In this document: one piece after another, positions 16,904 to 26,900 of the stretch
Layout: every line of letters begins with the position of its first letter
How positions within the stretch are numbered: the first letter of the stretch is position 1
From: Halanaerobiales bacterium
Lineage (GTDB): Bacteria > Bacillota_F > Halanaerobiia > DY22613
Assembly (NCBI GenBank): GCA_023128035.1
Contig: JAGMES010000008.1
Coordinates: forward strand, 1 to 64,000
Length of the DNA: 64,000 nt
Reading direction: 5' to 3'
The notes under the pieces: model-generated
The model's database searches: none
The model's input: the letters and a program-made list of their open reading frames with translations, nothing else
What the model was told of the DNA's origin: nothing
Translations under genes and position numbers: made by a program

Positions 16904-17937
16904 GACCATGGGAATCCGAAGATGGTGTAGCATTAATTATTGTTCTCTGGACCATTGTACTTTTAAGTTTTCTTCTGGTCTCTTTATCAGAAGATGTTCA
17001 GTTGGAGAGTTTTTTGACTAGAAATATTCTTGATGAGACACAACTTCAGTATATTGCTTTGGCCGGAATATCTAGAGGAATCGGAGAACTGACCAGAGAT
17101 CAAACTTTGGCAGATGGAAAAGATGAGTCCTGGCTGAAATCTATTCAGGCTCAAATGGAAAATCAAGGTGAATTTGAAGTGAGTATAGATGAAATAGGTA
17201 GCCGTTTTAATATTAATTTTGTCAATGAACAAATTCTTGAAGGTTTGATAGGAAACTATGCAGAGGATTTTATTAGATGGCGTTATGAACAGGATGGATT
17301 TGATGTAATAGTACAATTAGAAGAGTTTACGTCCACGATTCAAGAAAAAGATTTCAAAACAATCGAAGATTATGTTACTTTTTATGGGAAATTTAACCTT
17401 GCTACTGACGATTATGAAATGTTTAAAAAAATTCTATTAGGGAAAAGAGTGTCTGAATGGGTAGCTGATCAGGTTATTCAGGAGCTTAAAAGTTTAGAAG
17501 AACCATTAAATTCTTTGGAGGAATTAATACTTAAAGTGCCAGGATTAGATTCGTCAACAGTAGATTTGCTCAGTGAAGAGATTGATGTAAAGGGGAATAT
17601 CAATATAAATCTGGTTGATGAAGAAATTCTCTCTTATTTAACAGAGTGTCTGGATGTCTCTAAAGAACAAGTATCATCTCTTGTAGAATATAGAAAAGAA
17701 AATACAATTGAAGATTTAGAGGTTTTAAAGGGAGTTCTTGGGGAAGAGGATTATAAAAAAATAGCTCCTTATCTAACAGTTTCATCAGAATATTTTAGAA
17801 TAACTAGCAAGGCTCGATCCCTAACATCTTCTTTAGAGAAAGTTATCATAGTAGAAGTATTACGAATACCAGAGGAAATGAATAAAGATCAGGTATTAGA
17901 GTGGCGAACAGAAATTTTATCATGGATTGAGTCTTGA
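16900..17937 (+). CDS. gspK: Pseudopilus tip protein GspK-like
   Basis: 345 residues. It starts ESEDGVALIIVLWTIVLLSFLLVSL, the GspK pattern in which the +5 Glu is absent. Two helix-hairpin-helix/SAM-like segments follow (EEPLNSLEELILKVPGLD and NINLVDEEILSYLTECLDV). ATGA overlap with gspJ. GspK caps the pseudopilus together with I and J. Confidence 0.85.
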   Translation: MRPWESEDGVALIIVLWTIVLLSFLLVSLSEDVQLESFLTRNILDETQLQYIALAGISRGIGELTRDQTLADGKDESWLKSIQAQMENQGEFEVSIDEIGSRFNINFVNEQILEGLIGNYAEDFIRWRYEQDGFDVIVQLEEFTSTIQEKDFKTIEDYVTFYGKFNLATDDYEMFKKILLGKRVSEWVADQVIQELKSLEEPLNSLEELILKVPGLDSSTVDLLSEEIDVKGNININLVDEEILSYLTECLDVSKEQVSSLVEYRKENTIEDLEVLKGVLGEEDYKKIAPYLTVSSEYFRITSKARSLTSSLEKVIIVEVLRIPEEMNKDQVLEWRTEILSWIES

Positions 17938-17952
17938 GGAGTAGGTGGGATT

Positions 17953-19215
17953 ATGCTGATGAGAAAGAGGAAAAAAATACTTGCAAGTCTTGATTTGAGA
18001 GAAGAAAAGATTAATTTGGTTATTATGAAAAAAACTTTGACAGGTGTCAAAACTTTGCTTAGTGAAAATTTTTCACGAAATGATCTAACTTTAGTTAGTC
18101 ATAAACTTCAAGAATACCGTCCAAAAGAGGTGATTTTGCTCACTTCACAGGAAAAAGTGATTGTGCGGGATTTCACTCTTCCGCGGGTTGATGAAGCACG
18201 AATCAAATCGATGTTGTATTATGAATTAGCTGGAATTTTGCCATACTCAATGGAGCAGATTCAATTAGATTATATTTTATTACATAAATCTCGAAAAGAG
18301 ATTAAGGTTAAGTCATTTGTGATTCCTGATTATCTATTTCGCGACGCAGAGATTTTAAAAGATGCAGGAATTTATGTGACTAGAATTATTCCTAGAGGTC
18401 TTGCTCTCACTGGATATTATTCGTACGCTAAAAGTGGAGTATTTAATCGATTGATTAACGTATCGTCTCCTAATGGTCAATTGGTGGTTTATCCTGATAT
18501 TCAAAAATATTTTTGTAAATCTTATAAGCATGGCCAGTCCATAGATATATTAAACATAAAGAAAGATTGCTTAGAACAAGGAATTGAACCTGAATCTTGG
18601 GATTTAGTGAAAGTAGGTCAGTCTAATTTTGATTTAATTGGGGCTATATATTTCCATCTTAAAAATCCTCGTTTTAATTTATATCGAGCTTTAGAATCAA
18701 AAAATACTCAAGGATTTTTAAAAGTAGGAATAGTTGTAACTATAGTAGCGATTCTTGCAATAAATATGGGAACATTTTATGTTAGATATAAGTCGGTTCA
18801 TGGAGAGCTTGGTATTTATCAAGAACGCTTAGAAAGATTGATGCCTCGTATTTTGAATGTCAATAAGTTAAAGACAGATTTTACTAAAGATAAGAATAAT
18901 TATGAAAAATTAGTTCAGGTTTCTGCACAGGATACAGATTATCTGATCTGGTTAAAAGAGCTACACCTTTTATTACAAGAAGATACTGATGTGAATGTTA
19001 TGATTTTTGATGGAGGAATGTTACGTGAATTACGCGGAAAGGCTCCTTTAGCAACAAAGGTAACAGGAAGGCTTCAAGATTCTCCATATTTTAGCGGTTC
19101 GGAGTTTATTTCTCCTATAACTCCGAGAATTGAGAATGGAAAAGAATTAGAAGAGTTTAGTATTAAAGCAGTTTTAACCAACCCTTTTGAGAAAGGGGGA
19201 GGGGTTAATGAGTAA
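17953..19215 (+). CDS. gspL: GspL/PilM-like assembly protein
   Basis: 420 residues. An actin-like cytoplasmic half (ILASLDLREEKINLVIMKK; FTLPRVDEARIKSMLYYELAGILPYS) resembles PilM/GspL. A single transmembrane helix at about residues 257-275 (GIVVTIVAILAINMGTFYV) and a PilN-like periplasmic coiled region follow. It therefore looks like a PilM-PilN type fusion, as GspL is. Position before GspM agrees. GAGGAG precedes the ATG. Confidence 0.82.
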   Translation: MLMRKRKKILASLDLREEKINLVIMKKTLTGVKTLLSENFSRNDLTLVSHKLQEYRPKEVILLTSQEKVIVRDFTLPRVDEARIKSMLYYELAGILPYSMEQIQLDYILLHKSRKEIKVKSFVIPDYLFRDAEILKDAGIYVTRIIPRGLALTGYYSYAKSGVFNRLINVSSPNGQLVVYPDIQKYFCKSYKHGQSIDILNIKKDCLEQGIEPESWDLVKVGQSNFDLIGAIYFHLKNPRFNLYRALESKNTQGFLKVGIVVTIVAILAINMGTFYVRYKSVHGELGIYQERLERLMPRILNVNKLKTDFTKDKNNYEKLVQVSAQDTDYLIWLKELHLLLQEDTDVNVMIFDGGMLRELRGKAPLATKVTGRLQDSPYFSGSEFISPITPRIENGKELEEFSIKAVLTNPFEKGGGVNE

Positions 19216-19762
19216 ACTTACTTCACGTGAAAAGAAATTATTAATTTTTGCAGGTGTTTTTATCATTATAGGTTCCTTTATGCGTTGGTTTTTTCTACCT
19301 GCGTGGGATGAATATGATAGTGTCAAAAAAGCATTGGCAAAAGCTAAAATAGACTATACTAAGACTCTTGATATAGCTAATATGGAAAGAGATTTTCAAA
19401 AGAGATATAACGCTTATCATCAAGCATATCAAGAATTAAGATCTCATTATTTTGCAAAAACAGACGAAAAAGAAGGAATTTTAGAATTTATCGGTTTATT
19501 AGAAGAGATCGCTGATGGTAGTGGAGTAATTATTGTTAGTAAAAATCCATTGGGTATTGCTGAAAAAGAAGGTTATAGAAACATGAAGGTTAATCTAACT
19601 TTGAAAGGAACAACTGAAGATTTGACAAATCTATTGCTGGCGATTAGGAGTTCCTCTATTGCTATAAATGTGGATTATTTACGGATTGATCTCGATCGTC
19701 AAAACCGACTTTTACAGATGAAATTAAATCTATCCACATTACTTCTAGAGGAGGGAGAATAA
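19208..19762 (+). CDS. gspM: GspM/PilO-like assembly protein
   Basis: 184 residues with one N-terminal transmembrane helix (KLLIFAGVFIIIGSFMRWF), a coiled stretch and a ferredoxin-like PilO/GspM C-terminal domain (LTLKGTTEDLTNLLLAIRSSSIAINVDYLRI). The ATG at 19208 lies behind GGGGGAGGGG and overlaps gspL by 8 bases; an upstream in-frame start at 19187 is less likely. Confidence 0.82.
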   Translation: MSKLTSREKKLLIFAGVFIIIGSFMRWFFLPAWDEYDSVKKALAKAKIDYTKTLDIANMERDFQKRYNAYHQAYQELRSHYFAKTDEKEGILEFIGLLEEIADGSGVIIVSKNPLGIAEKEGYRNMKVNLTLKGTTEDLTNLLLAIRSSSIAINVDYLRIDLDRQNRLLQMKLNLSTLLLEEGE

Positions 19763-19764
19763 AG

Positions 19765-20283
19765 ATGCTTAATCATAAAATGAATCGCCGTATATTTTTA
19801 TTGCTCATTCTTCTTCTTTTGATTAGTCTTTCTTATTTAGCCTTGGAAATATCGATTTACTATGAAGGAGGTTGGCAATTAGTACAAGGTCAAGAAGGTT
19901 TTCTAACTCCAAATGAAAAATCGCCTTTTATTGTAAAACTACCAAGCAAACAGGTGTACGATGAAGATGAATGGGATGTTTTGCGTAATGGAAAGTTATT
20001 TTTTAAACTATTACCAGTTCAGCAAAATAATAATCAACAAATAACAGATACTAATCCTGGGCTAATTATAGAACTTCCCAAACCTGTATGCCTCTGGAAT
20101 GTGGTTGGGGTCTTGTTAGGTAATGAAGCAAAGGCGATTATGGAACATAAAGAGAATCACATAAGCCAGACAGTGACCGTAGGCAGTAAACTGGAAGAAT
20201 TTGAAGTTATAGAGATTAAAAAAGAATCTGTACTTGTTAAAAGTTCTGAAGCAGAGTTTAGATTAGAATTGGGAGGAATGTAA
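19765..20283 (+). CDS. gspC: GspC/PilP-like periplasmic linker protein
   Basis: 172 residues with one N-terminal transmembrane helix (IFLLLILLLLISLSYLAL). A C-terminal domain (about 112-172) follows the GspC homology-region/PilP pattern: VVGVLLGNEAKAIMEHK, then VTVGSKLEEFEVIEIKKESVLVKS. This domain normally contacts the secretin N0 domain, and the gene lies immediately before gspD. The family call is by pattern only; no PDZ domain is present. Confidence 0.7.
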   Translation: MLNHKMNRRIFLLLILLLLISLSYLALEISIYYEGGWQLVQGQEGFLTPNEKSPFIVKLPSKQVYDEDEWDVLRNGKLFFKLLPVQQNNNQQITDTNPGLIIELPKPVCLWNVVGVLLGNEAKAIMEHKENHISQTVTVGSKLEEFEVIEIKKESVLVKSSEAEFRLELGGM

Positions 20284-22080
20284 ATGAAGGGGAAAAGATT
20301 TTCTATTATTTTTATTGTACTTATGATTTCATTCTGTTCATTTATGGCTGCTGAGAGTGTTCATGCTGCTGATTTAATAACTTTAAGTGTTAAAGATGGA
20401 GATATTAGAGATGTTTTAGGGATGATGGGGGAACAGAGTGGACTAAATATCGTTCCTGACTCATCCGTCACGGGTCAGGTTACTTTAACTTTAACCGATG
20501 TAACAGCAGAGGATGCTTTGCAAGCGCTTTTGAAAGTATATCACTATAATTATGAAAAAGTAAACGATAATACATATATCATCAGTGAGCAACCATTTAA
20601 AGAGCCATATTTATTAGAGATAGTAGACAGAAAATTAACATTAGTTTCACAATCAATAGATATTATGCGAATTTTGAATGACATAGCGACCAAAGGTAAG
20701 ATTAACCTTTTATATGATCAGAGTGTAAATAGCCTAGTTAACGCGAATTTAATTGGAGTAGATTTGATAGAAGGGTTGAAATCTCTTACTTCAGCTAACA
20801 ATCTGATTATGACCGAAAGAAATGGGATTTATACCATTGTATCGGGTATGAGCTCACAACAAGGACGCCAAATGGCAGTAAGTATATCTAACGGACTTGT
20901 TTCCATTGATGTTAAAAATGGTGATATAAATGAATTATTACGGTCGATTGCAGATCAGACAGACGAAATTGATTTAGTACTTTTTGGTGGAAATCATCAA
21001 TTGGTAGATATGAAAATTCATGATATTCCAATTCATCAAGCGATTGAGATGTTGTTGTCAGGTACTCGCTACGCTTTTACCAAGAAAGGATCTGTTTATT
21101 TAATTGGCGATAAAAGCATTAACAGTCCTTCATCAACATTATTAACAGATACAGAAGTTATTTATTTGAAATATTTGCAGGCAGAGAAAGTACCATCTAT
21201 GTTACCAAATATCTTTCCTGCAACGAATATTAAAGTAATCAAAGAGTTGAATGCACTTGCTGTAGTAGGGACTACGGATGATATTGGAAATCTTAAAGAA
21301 TATCTGGTCCAGATTGACAAGAAAATTCCACAGATTGTGGTTGAAGCGATTATTATTCAGGTCACCAGGAATACAGGTAACAGCCCTTTCCTAAAATTGG
21401 GAGTTAGAGCAAATGAATCTGAAGGTGGGGCAGTACTTCTTGATACAGTTTTGGGTAAGTTAACCTTTAATTCTATACTCAAGTTGACACCTGAGTTCTA
21501 TATAAGTTTGGAAAATTTAATCGATGATGGTGTAGTAACCCTTAAAGCACGGCCAAATATTACGACTCTTAATGGTTGTCAAGCCAAGATTAACGTAGGA
21601 AGTGTTCAGTATTATAAAACTACTACATCTTCAGGAGATGACCAACAGGATCAGACTCAATATCAGAGTATCAATGCAGGTATAACCTTAGAGGTTACTC
21701 CTTGGGTCAGTAGCACAGGAGAGATTACCTTAGATCTGCATCCGAGCATAAGTAGTTTGGGTGGTGCTGCAAAGGATGGGCCACCTTTAGTAACCCAAAG
21801 ACAGGTTGATACTATGGTGAGGGTTAAAGATGGTGAAACGATTATTATCGGGGGTCTGATTCAGAATATCAGAACTGATAGCATGAGTAAAGTGCCTTTC
21901 TTAGGTGATTTACCATGGATCGGGAAACTTTTCCAAAGTGAATCATCAAATCTAGATCAAAATGAATTGATAATCTATATTACACCACATATTCTAGATG
22001 GGGAGAGAGATACAATTTCGCCTGAAGAGGTGCAAAGAACGATTGAGGAGATGGAGACAAGATTTCAGAGAGAAGAATAG
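20284..22080 (+). CDS. gspD: Type II secretion secretin GspD
   Basis: 598 residues forming the outer-membrane channel. Signal peptide (FSIIFIVLMISFCSFMAAESVHA), an N0/STN domain (LSVKDGDIRDVLGMMGEQSGLN), further secretin/TonB short-N domains, an N1-like ring domain (VIYLKYLQAEKVPSMLPNIF) and the C-terminal secretin domain with VPFLGDLPWIGKLFQ and ELIIYITPHIL. No C-terminal pilotin-binding extension is evident. Last gene of the operon before a terminator. Its presence implies an outer membrane in this Firmicute-like organism. Confidence 0.93.
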   Translation: MKGKRFSIIFIVLMISFCSFMAAESVHAADLITLSVKDGDIRDVLGMMGEQSGLNIVPDSSVTGQVTLTLTDVTAEDALQALLKVYHYNYEKVNDNTYIISEQPFKEPYLLEIVDRKLTLVSQSIDIMRILNDIATKGKINLLYDQSVNSLVNANLIGVDLIEGLKSLTSANNLIMTERNGIYTIVSGMSSQQGRQMAVSISNGLVSIDVKNGDINELLRSIADQTDEIDLVLFGGNHQLVDMKIHDIPIHQAIEMLLSGTRYAFTKKGSVYLIGDKSINSPSSTLLTDTEVIYLKYLQAEKVPSMLPNIFPATNIKVIKELNALAVVGTTDDIGNLKEYLVQIDKKIPQIVVEAIIIQVTRNTGNSPFLKLGVRANESEGGAVLLDTVLGKLTFNSILKLTPEFYISLENLIDDGVVTLKARPNITTLNGCQAKINVGSVQYYKTTTSSGDDQQDQTQYQSINAGITLEVTPWVSSTGEITLDLHPSISSLGGAAKDGPPLVTQRQVDTMVRVKDGETIIIGGLIQNIRTDSMSKVPFLGDLPWIGKLFQSESSNLDQNELIIYITPHILDGERDTISPEEVQRTIEEMETRFQREE

Positions 22081-22094
22081 GTGAAGAAAAGATG

Positions 22095-22123
22095 CAGACA
22101 TCCTTTTGGGTGTCTGTTTTTTT
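22095..22123 (+). terminator. Terminator of the type II secretion operon
   Basis: CAGACATCC-TTTT-GGGTGTCTG stem followed by seven T. It marks the left border of the AT-rich accessory island. Confidence 0.9.
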
Positions 22124-22286
22124 ATAAAAAAAATTTTTAAGAAATACTTTTAAACTTTAACATATTAAATGTTTATAGAATTAAAACTATAAATACAAAA
22201 ATAAAAATATAATAACAAAAAGAGGAATAATAAAATTTATGTAGAATTTCAATGATAATAGAAGTTATGATGGTGGTGAAAATTAA

Positions 22287-24524
22287 ATGGAAAAATTGAA
22301 TATGGAAAAATTAAAAGAGACACTGAAGGCAGTATTGGATTTTAGTACAAAATTATCTGAAAGGCAGTTTACATTTTTTTTGGGTGCCGGTTTTTCTAAA
22401 AATGTAGATATGCCTGATTTTTGGACGTTAGTTCGGGAACGTATTCTACCAAAATTTTTTGCTGACTTGGAAGAAAATAAATAGAGGGAGTTTTTATCCA
22501 TAAAAGAATTTAAACCTGTAAATTGTATTAATTGTTTTATAAATAGCTATTTAGGTATTTATGGAAAAGAAGATTGGATAACAAAAATTCAAGTTAAATC
22601 AATTCAGTGTGAGCATTTCACAAACTTAAGTGAATGTATAGCTAAGTTTAAAGAAAAGTACGAAAAAGAAGGAAAGAAAAACGAACAAATTAGTAAACTA
22701 ATTCAAACAATTATAACTGGTGGAAAAGGTAATTTTGCAGCAAATTTGATCAGCCTTCGAGAATATGTTGTGGATTTTGAATTGACAAATTATGAAGATT
22801 GTAGCAAGTGTATGGAAGCAAATTGGATTGATGAAAGTGGAAATAATTTGCCGTTTATTCTAGGTTTATTAAAAGCATATATGGATAAAAATCGTTTTCA
22901 AATTGTTGATTTATTGGAGTATATACAGTATTTTAAACAGAATTTTAATCAGAAAAAAAAGATAGCAGAGTATGCTTTTTGCGAAAATCCTGAGTTTAAA
23001 AAGTTTGGGGAACTTATTGAAGACTATCATCGTTGTCCTGAAAATGCCATTGGCGATAGCCAAATTGTCCTTGCACGATTGGCAAAAGAAGGGTTAATAC
23101 ATCAAATAGTTACTACAAATTGGGATGATCTCATGGAATTGGCTTGTTATGCAGTAGATATGTATGTTAAAACTTGTGATAATCATATTTATGGACAAAT
23201 TGGTGAAGAGTTATCTCAGGATAAAGATCAGGTGAAAAAGAAACTTGCATATAAAAACTTTGTGAATCACGCTGTTGCAGTAAGTGAAGCTGAGAATTTT
23301 TATGATTCTCAAAATTTGTTGGCTCCTACTAAAAAGACATTTTATATCTATAAAATACATGGTGGAATAGATAAAATAATTCAAGAGCTAGAGCACCAAA
23401 AAAGGAGTAGTAATGACGAGGCTGAATTTAATGCAAATTTAGTTATTACTCATCGTGACTTAATAGATTGGCGATATGACCACTGGTCAGAAGATTTGGT
23501 TAAATCGATTTTAAGAAGTCATGATGTTGTTTTTGCTGGAATTTCAGGTCGAGATAATGTTATTTATGCTACTGTGCGGAGACTGATTGAAGAGATTAGC
23601 AGAATTTTTGATCACAAATCAGATATAAAAAATACTAAAGAGGCTATTAAGAGAGTTTTTTCTGTAAATGTTCAAAGAGAACTTATTTTAAGTAATATGT
23701 TATCAAAAACAAATTGGGTTGATTCACATTTTGTTGATGTCAATCAGCACGTAAAATATGGAACTATTCATGGAACAGATCTTTTTTATCGTTGGTTTTA
23801 TGTATTTTATATTTTACAAGCTTTTGTGATAAATCAAGAGACTCATATTCGTGATACAGTTTTGTATTTAAATCATGGGAAGTATGATACTGATAAATAT
23901 AAGGAGTACTTAAAATTAATCAGAGAATTTTTTAATTATGCATTTTTAGATATAAATAAAATTAAAACTGAAAAACAATTAAAATTGATGGTTAGTTTCA
24001 TAGATATTTTTTATGATGTAATTCCTAAATCTTTGAATTATACATGGCTTATTAATACAGATTTATTACCTGTTTTAGCAGAGAAGGGTGGAACAAACTT
24101 TTTGATGAAAAAACCTCATCTATATCTTCCTGTATTCAGTTATTGTGAGTGGTTTACTTTGTATATCGTGATGTTTGCGAAATTATATAATCTTATAGAA
24201 AAGTACAAATCTAAAATAATACATTTTGAAACGACGTCAGATGGAGTAATTATCATTAATGGTGTAGCTTTTATTTTTATTATTGAACAAAATTCTTTTT
24301 GGAAAATCTTACAAAAGGCAACTTCGCTTGATTTTTCAAAAGATTCAGAACAGTTAATTAATCGATGTTGGAAGAAGGTTGTGTTAAGTTGGGACATTTC
24401 AAAAAATGACTTTCAAGGTCAAGGTTCTAAATTTTTTATTTCTAGAAATTTTGAGTACTATAAGTTGGAAGAAGAAAATTTTATCGGGCAGATGAGAAAA
24501 ATATTAGAGATTGAGGAGGATTAG
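22287..24524 (+). pseudogene. SIR2-domain protein interrupted by one in-frame TAG
   Basis: First gene of a three-gene cassette. The reading frame is open from ATG 22287 to 24524 except for one TAG at 22482-22484, giving 65 + 679 codons. The SIR2 motifs are split across the stop. FFLGAGFSKN lies before it (about residues 30-39). TTNWDDLME (about 275), KIHGG and AGISGRDNV lie after it, matching the GAGxS, TxNxD, His and GxSxxD positions of SIR2-type NAD hydrolases in phage-defence proteins. The C-terminal half (about 400 residues) is unrecognised. The remnant after the stop has only weak starts (TTG 22746). Ribosome site GGTGGTG. Either a decaying gene or, less likely, one read through. Confidence 0.8.
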
Positions 24525-24525
24525 T

Positions 24526-26897
24526 ATGGATATTATTTTAGATTTATTGATTAAGTTTGATAATATATTTACACATATCTTGTCAGGAAAGTTAGATAAA
24601 ATTAAGATAGATTTTAATAAGGAAAAATATATTTCAAAATCATCATTAGCTTATGGATATGTAAAAAATAATGATACAGATGAAATTGGGTTATTTATTT
24701 TTTATTTGGGTAATGACCAAGAGAATCATCAATTAGAGGAACTTATTGAGAAAGTTATAAAAAAAGAAAAAAATATACAGCAGATTTTGACTCAAATAAG
24801 TTTATATTTATCAATTTTATATTAAAAAATGTTACTGATAATAAACTAGAAATATTCGGAAAAACAAAAGTTTTTTATACGTATTTAGATAATCTTAAAG
24901 GATCTAAGCATAAAAGTTTGGTTGATGTCAAAAGAATCTGGAGGAAGGAGGAATTAGGAAAAGAACTTTATTATGATCCTATATCCAAGGTGAAAGAGTT
25001 TGAAGAAAAAAATAACGATTCAGTGGCAGATAAATTAAACAGATTCTTAAAAGAATGGAATGAGGAGATAAAGGGTGAATTAAATTTAGAATTGATTCAA
25101 TTAATAGGGGATGATAAAAAACAAGCTAGTTGGGAGGAGTGGACTGAATATTTTCAATCTTCACTTTGGGAAAATGTCTTCATTTTGTATGATGAAGAAT
25201 TGCATACAGGAACATTGATATTATACAATCATAAAGGTGGCAATTTAAAAGGAACAATTTCTAAAGATATTTCTTGGTCTTTATTTAAAGTATTCTCTTA
25301 TATGAAAGATAAAAAATATAAGATAAAGATGCATTCTATTTCTTATGTAGTGATTGATGATTTTAAAGATAAAGATAGTGCTATTAGAGATTCTAAGGGC
25401 TTTATAAGTGAAATTATCAATGGAATAGAGCAACGGAGCGAACTTTTGCATGAGGCTAAACTAACATTAATAGATAAATGTATGATCGTTCAATATGATA
25501 GACAGGATTGGGAATCAAATTATTTAGCTAATCATTTAATTTCTATTCGTAAAAATCGTCTTAAGTTTGAGAAAACAAAAGTTGAGTTGACAGAAAAAAT
25601 TGAATCCAAAAAAGAAAAATTAAACTCTCTAAAAGGAAGAATAGAAGCTTTCATGTTTAAGGAAAAATTATCTGCTTCTTTTAATCCTGAAATAGAAAAA
25701 ATATACAATCATTTAAATAGGTTATCAGAAAAGAGATGGATTAATACAGTTAATAAATTAAAAAAAATTGATTCATTTTTTGTTGGAATAAAGTTTTTTA
25801 CAAAAAATCCGTTTATTCTCGAATTAAAAGAAAAATTAAATGTCATTTATGCTCCCAACGGTTATGGCAAATCAACTGTTGTTGATGGGTTAAAAAATAT
25901 GGTTATTGGAGTTAACCAAGATTTAGCGGAGAATGCATCTCCTTTATGGAATATACGTGATAAAAAATCTATAGGTGTTTTTGGAATAGTTCAAAAAATT
26001 AAGGATACAGAAGAGATTCAAAGAATTATTTGTCAATTACCCGATAAATCAATAGAAAAAAGTACATATATTAAAAAAGATGATTATCAAAAAGAAGATA
26101 AAAATTTAGATATAAACTTAGATTTAGATCATTATAAGTTATTTTGCTATTCAGGTGCATTAAAATATACAGAAGAGATGGTATATTTATTGATTTTATT
26201 AATGACAAATTTTGATTTGAACGAAATTCCTCAAATTGCATCTACTAAAGTAAAAGATGAAATTGTACATGACTTTATACAGGAGTTTGAAATAATAACT
26301 ACTGAGATAAAACAAGAAATAGAAAATTCAATTCAAGAAAATTTAAGTCCGTTATTGACAACACTAACTACGGTGATGACCGCAGATTCCTGGTTATATG
26401 ATTTGAGATATCAATTTAGTGTTGAAAAAGGATTAGTGATAGCTGAAGAAGAAAAAATTTTTTATAGCATTGAACAGGTATTAAACATGGGAGAACAAAA
26501 AATAGTAAATATTTCAATATTTTTCTTGTTATACTATTTAGAAGGGCATAAGTATAGTGATGTAATTATTCTTGATGATATTTTCGATACCTTTGATGAA
26601 AGGCAGTGCTATAATTTATTGAGGTTTATCATGACTTTTAGAAATTTACCACAAATGAAAGATAAACAAATTATAATTTTATCTCACCGTAAAGGAATTT
26701 TTGATTATTTTTATTATGGATATTTACGGTATTTAAATGAAAATAAAGAAGAATCAATAGAAGCTGGGTATTATAATTTTGTTATGCAGAAGGAATTTAC
26801 AGGGAATAGGGAGAAATATAAATTATATATCAATAAATTGGGTTCCAAACTAGATGATCTCGACATTTTAGAGATCCCCTCTATAAAGGAGAGATAA
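24526..26897 (+). pseudogene. SMC/RecF-like ATPase, reading frame broken by a -1 shift at a poly-A run
   Basis: Starts at ATG 24526, one base after the SIR2 gene, behind GAGGAGG. The first frame stops at 24825 after 99 codons. The next frame is open from 24750 and runs to 26897. A -1 shift at A7-G-A7 (24759-24773) joins them into about 790 residues. The C-terminal part has a P-loop APNGYGKST (25852 on), a possible ABC signature (NMGEQKIVN) and Walker B VIILDDIFDTFDE followed by IIILSHR, as in SMC/RecF/OLD-like ATPases. A short coiled coil (about 25560-25660) precedes the P-loop. The 440-residue N-terminal domain is unrecognised, and a P-loop so far from the N-terminus is unusual for SMC proteins. 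Confidence 0.75.
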
Positions 26898-26900
26898 AAT

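Noticed and set aside
24526..24825. A separate 99-codon small protein between the SIR2 and ATPase genes
   Set aside because: The next frame opens before its end and continues into the ATPase without a good ribosome site or start. A broken single gene explains it better.
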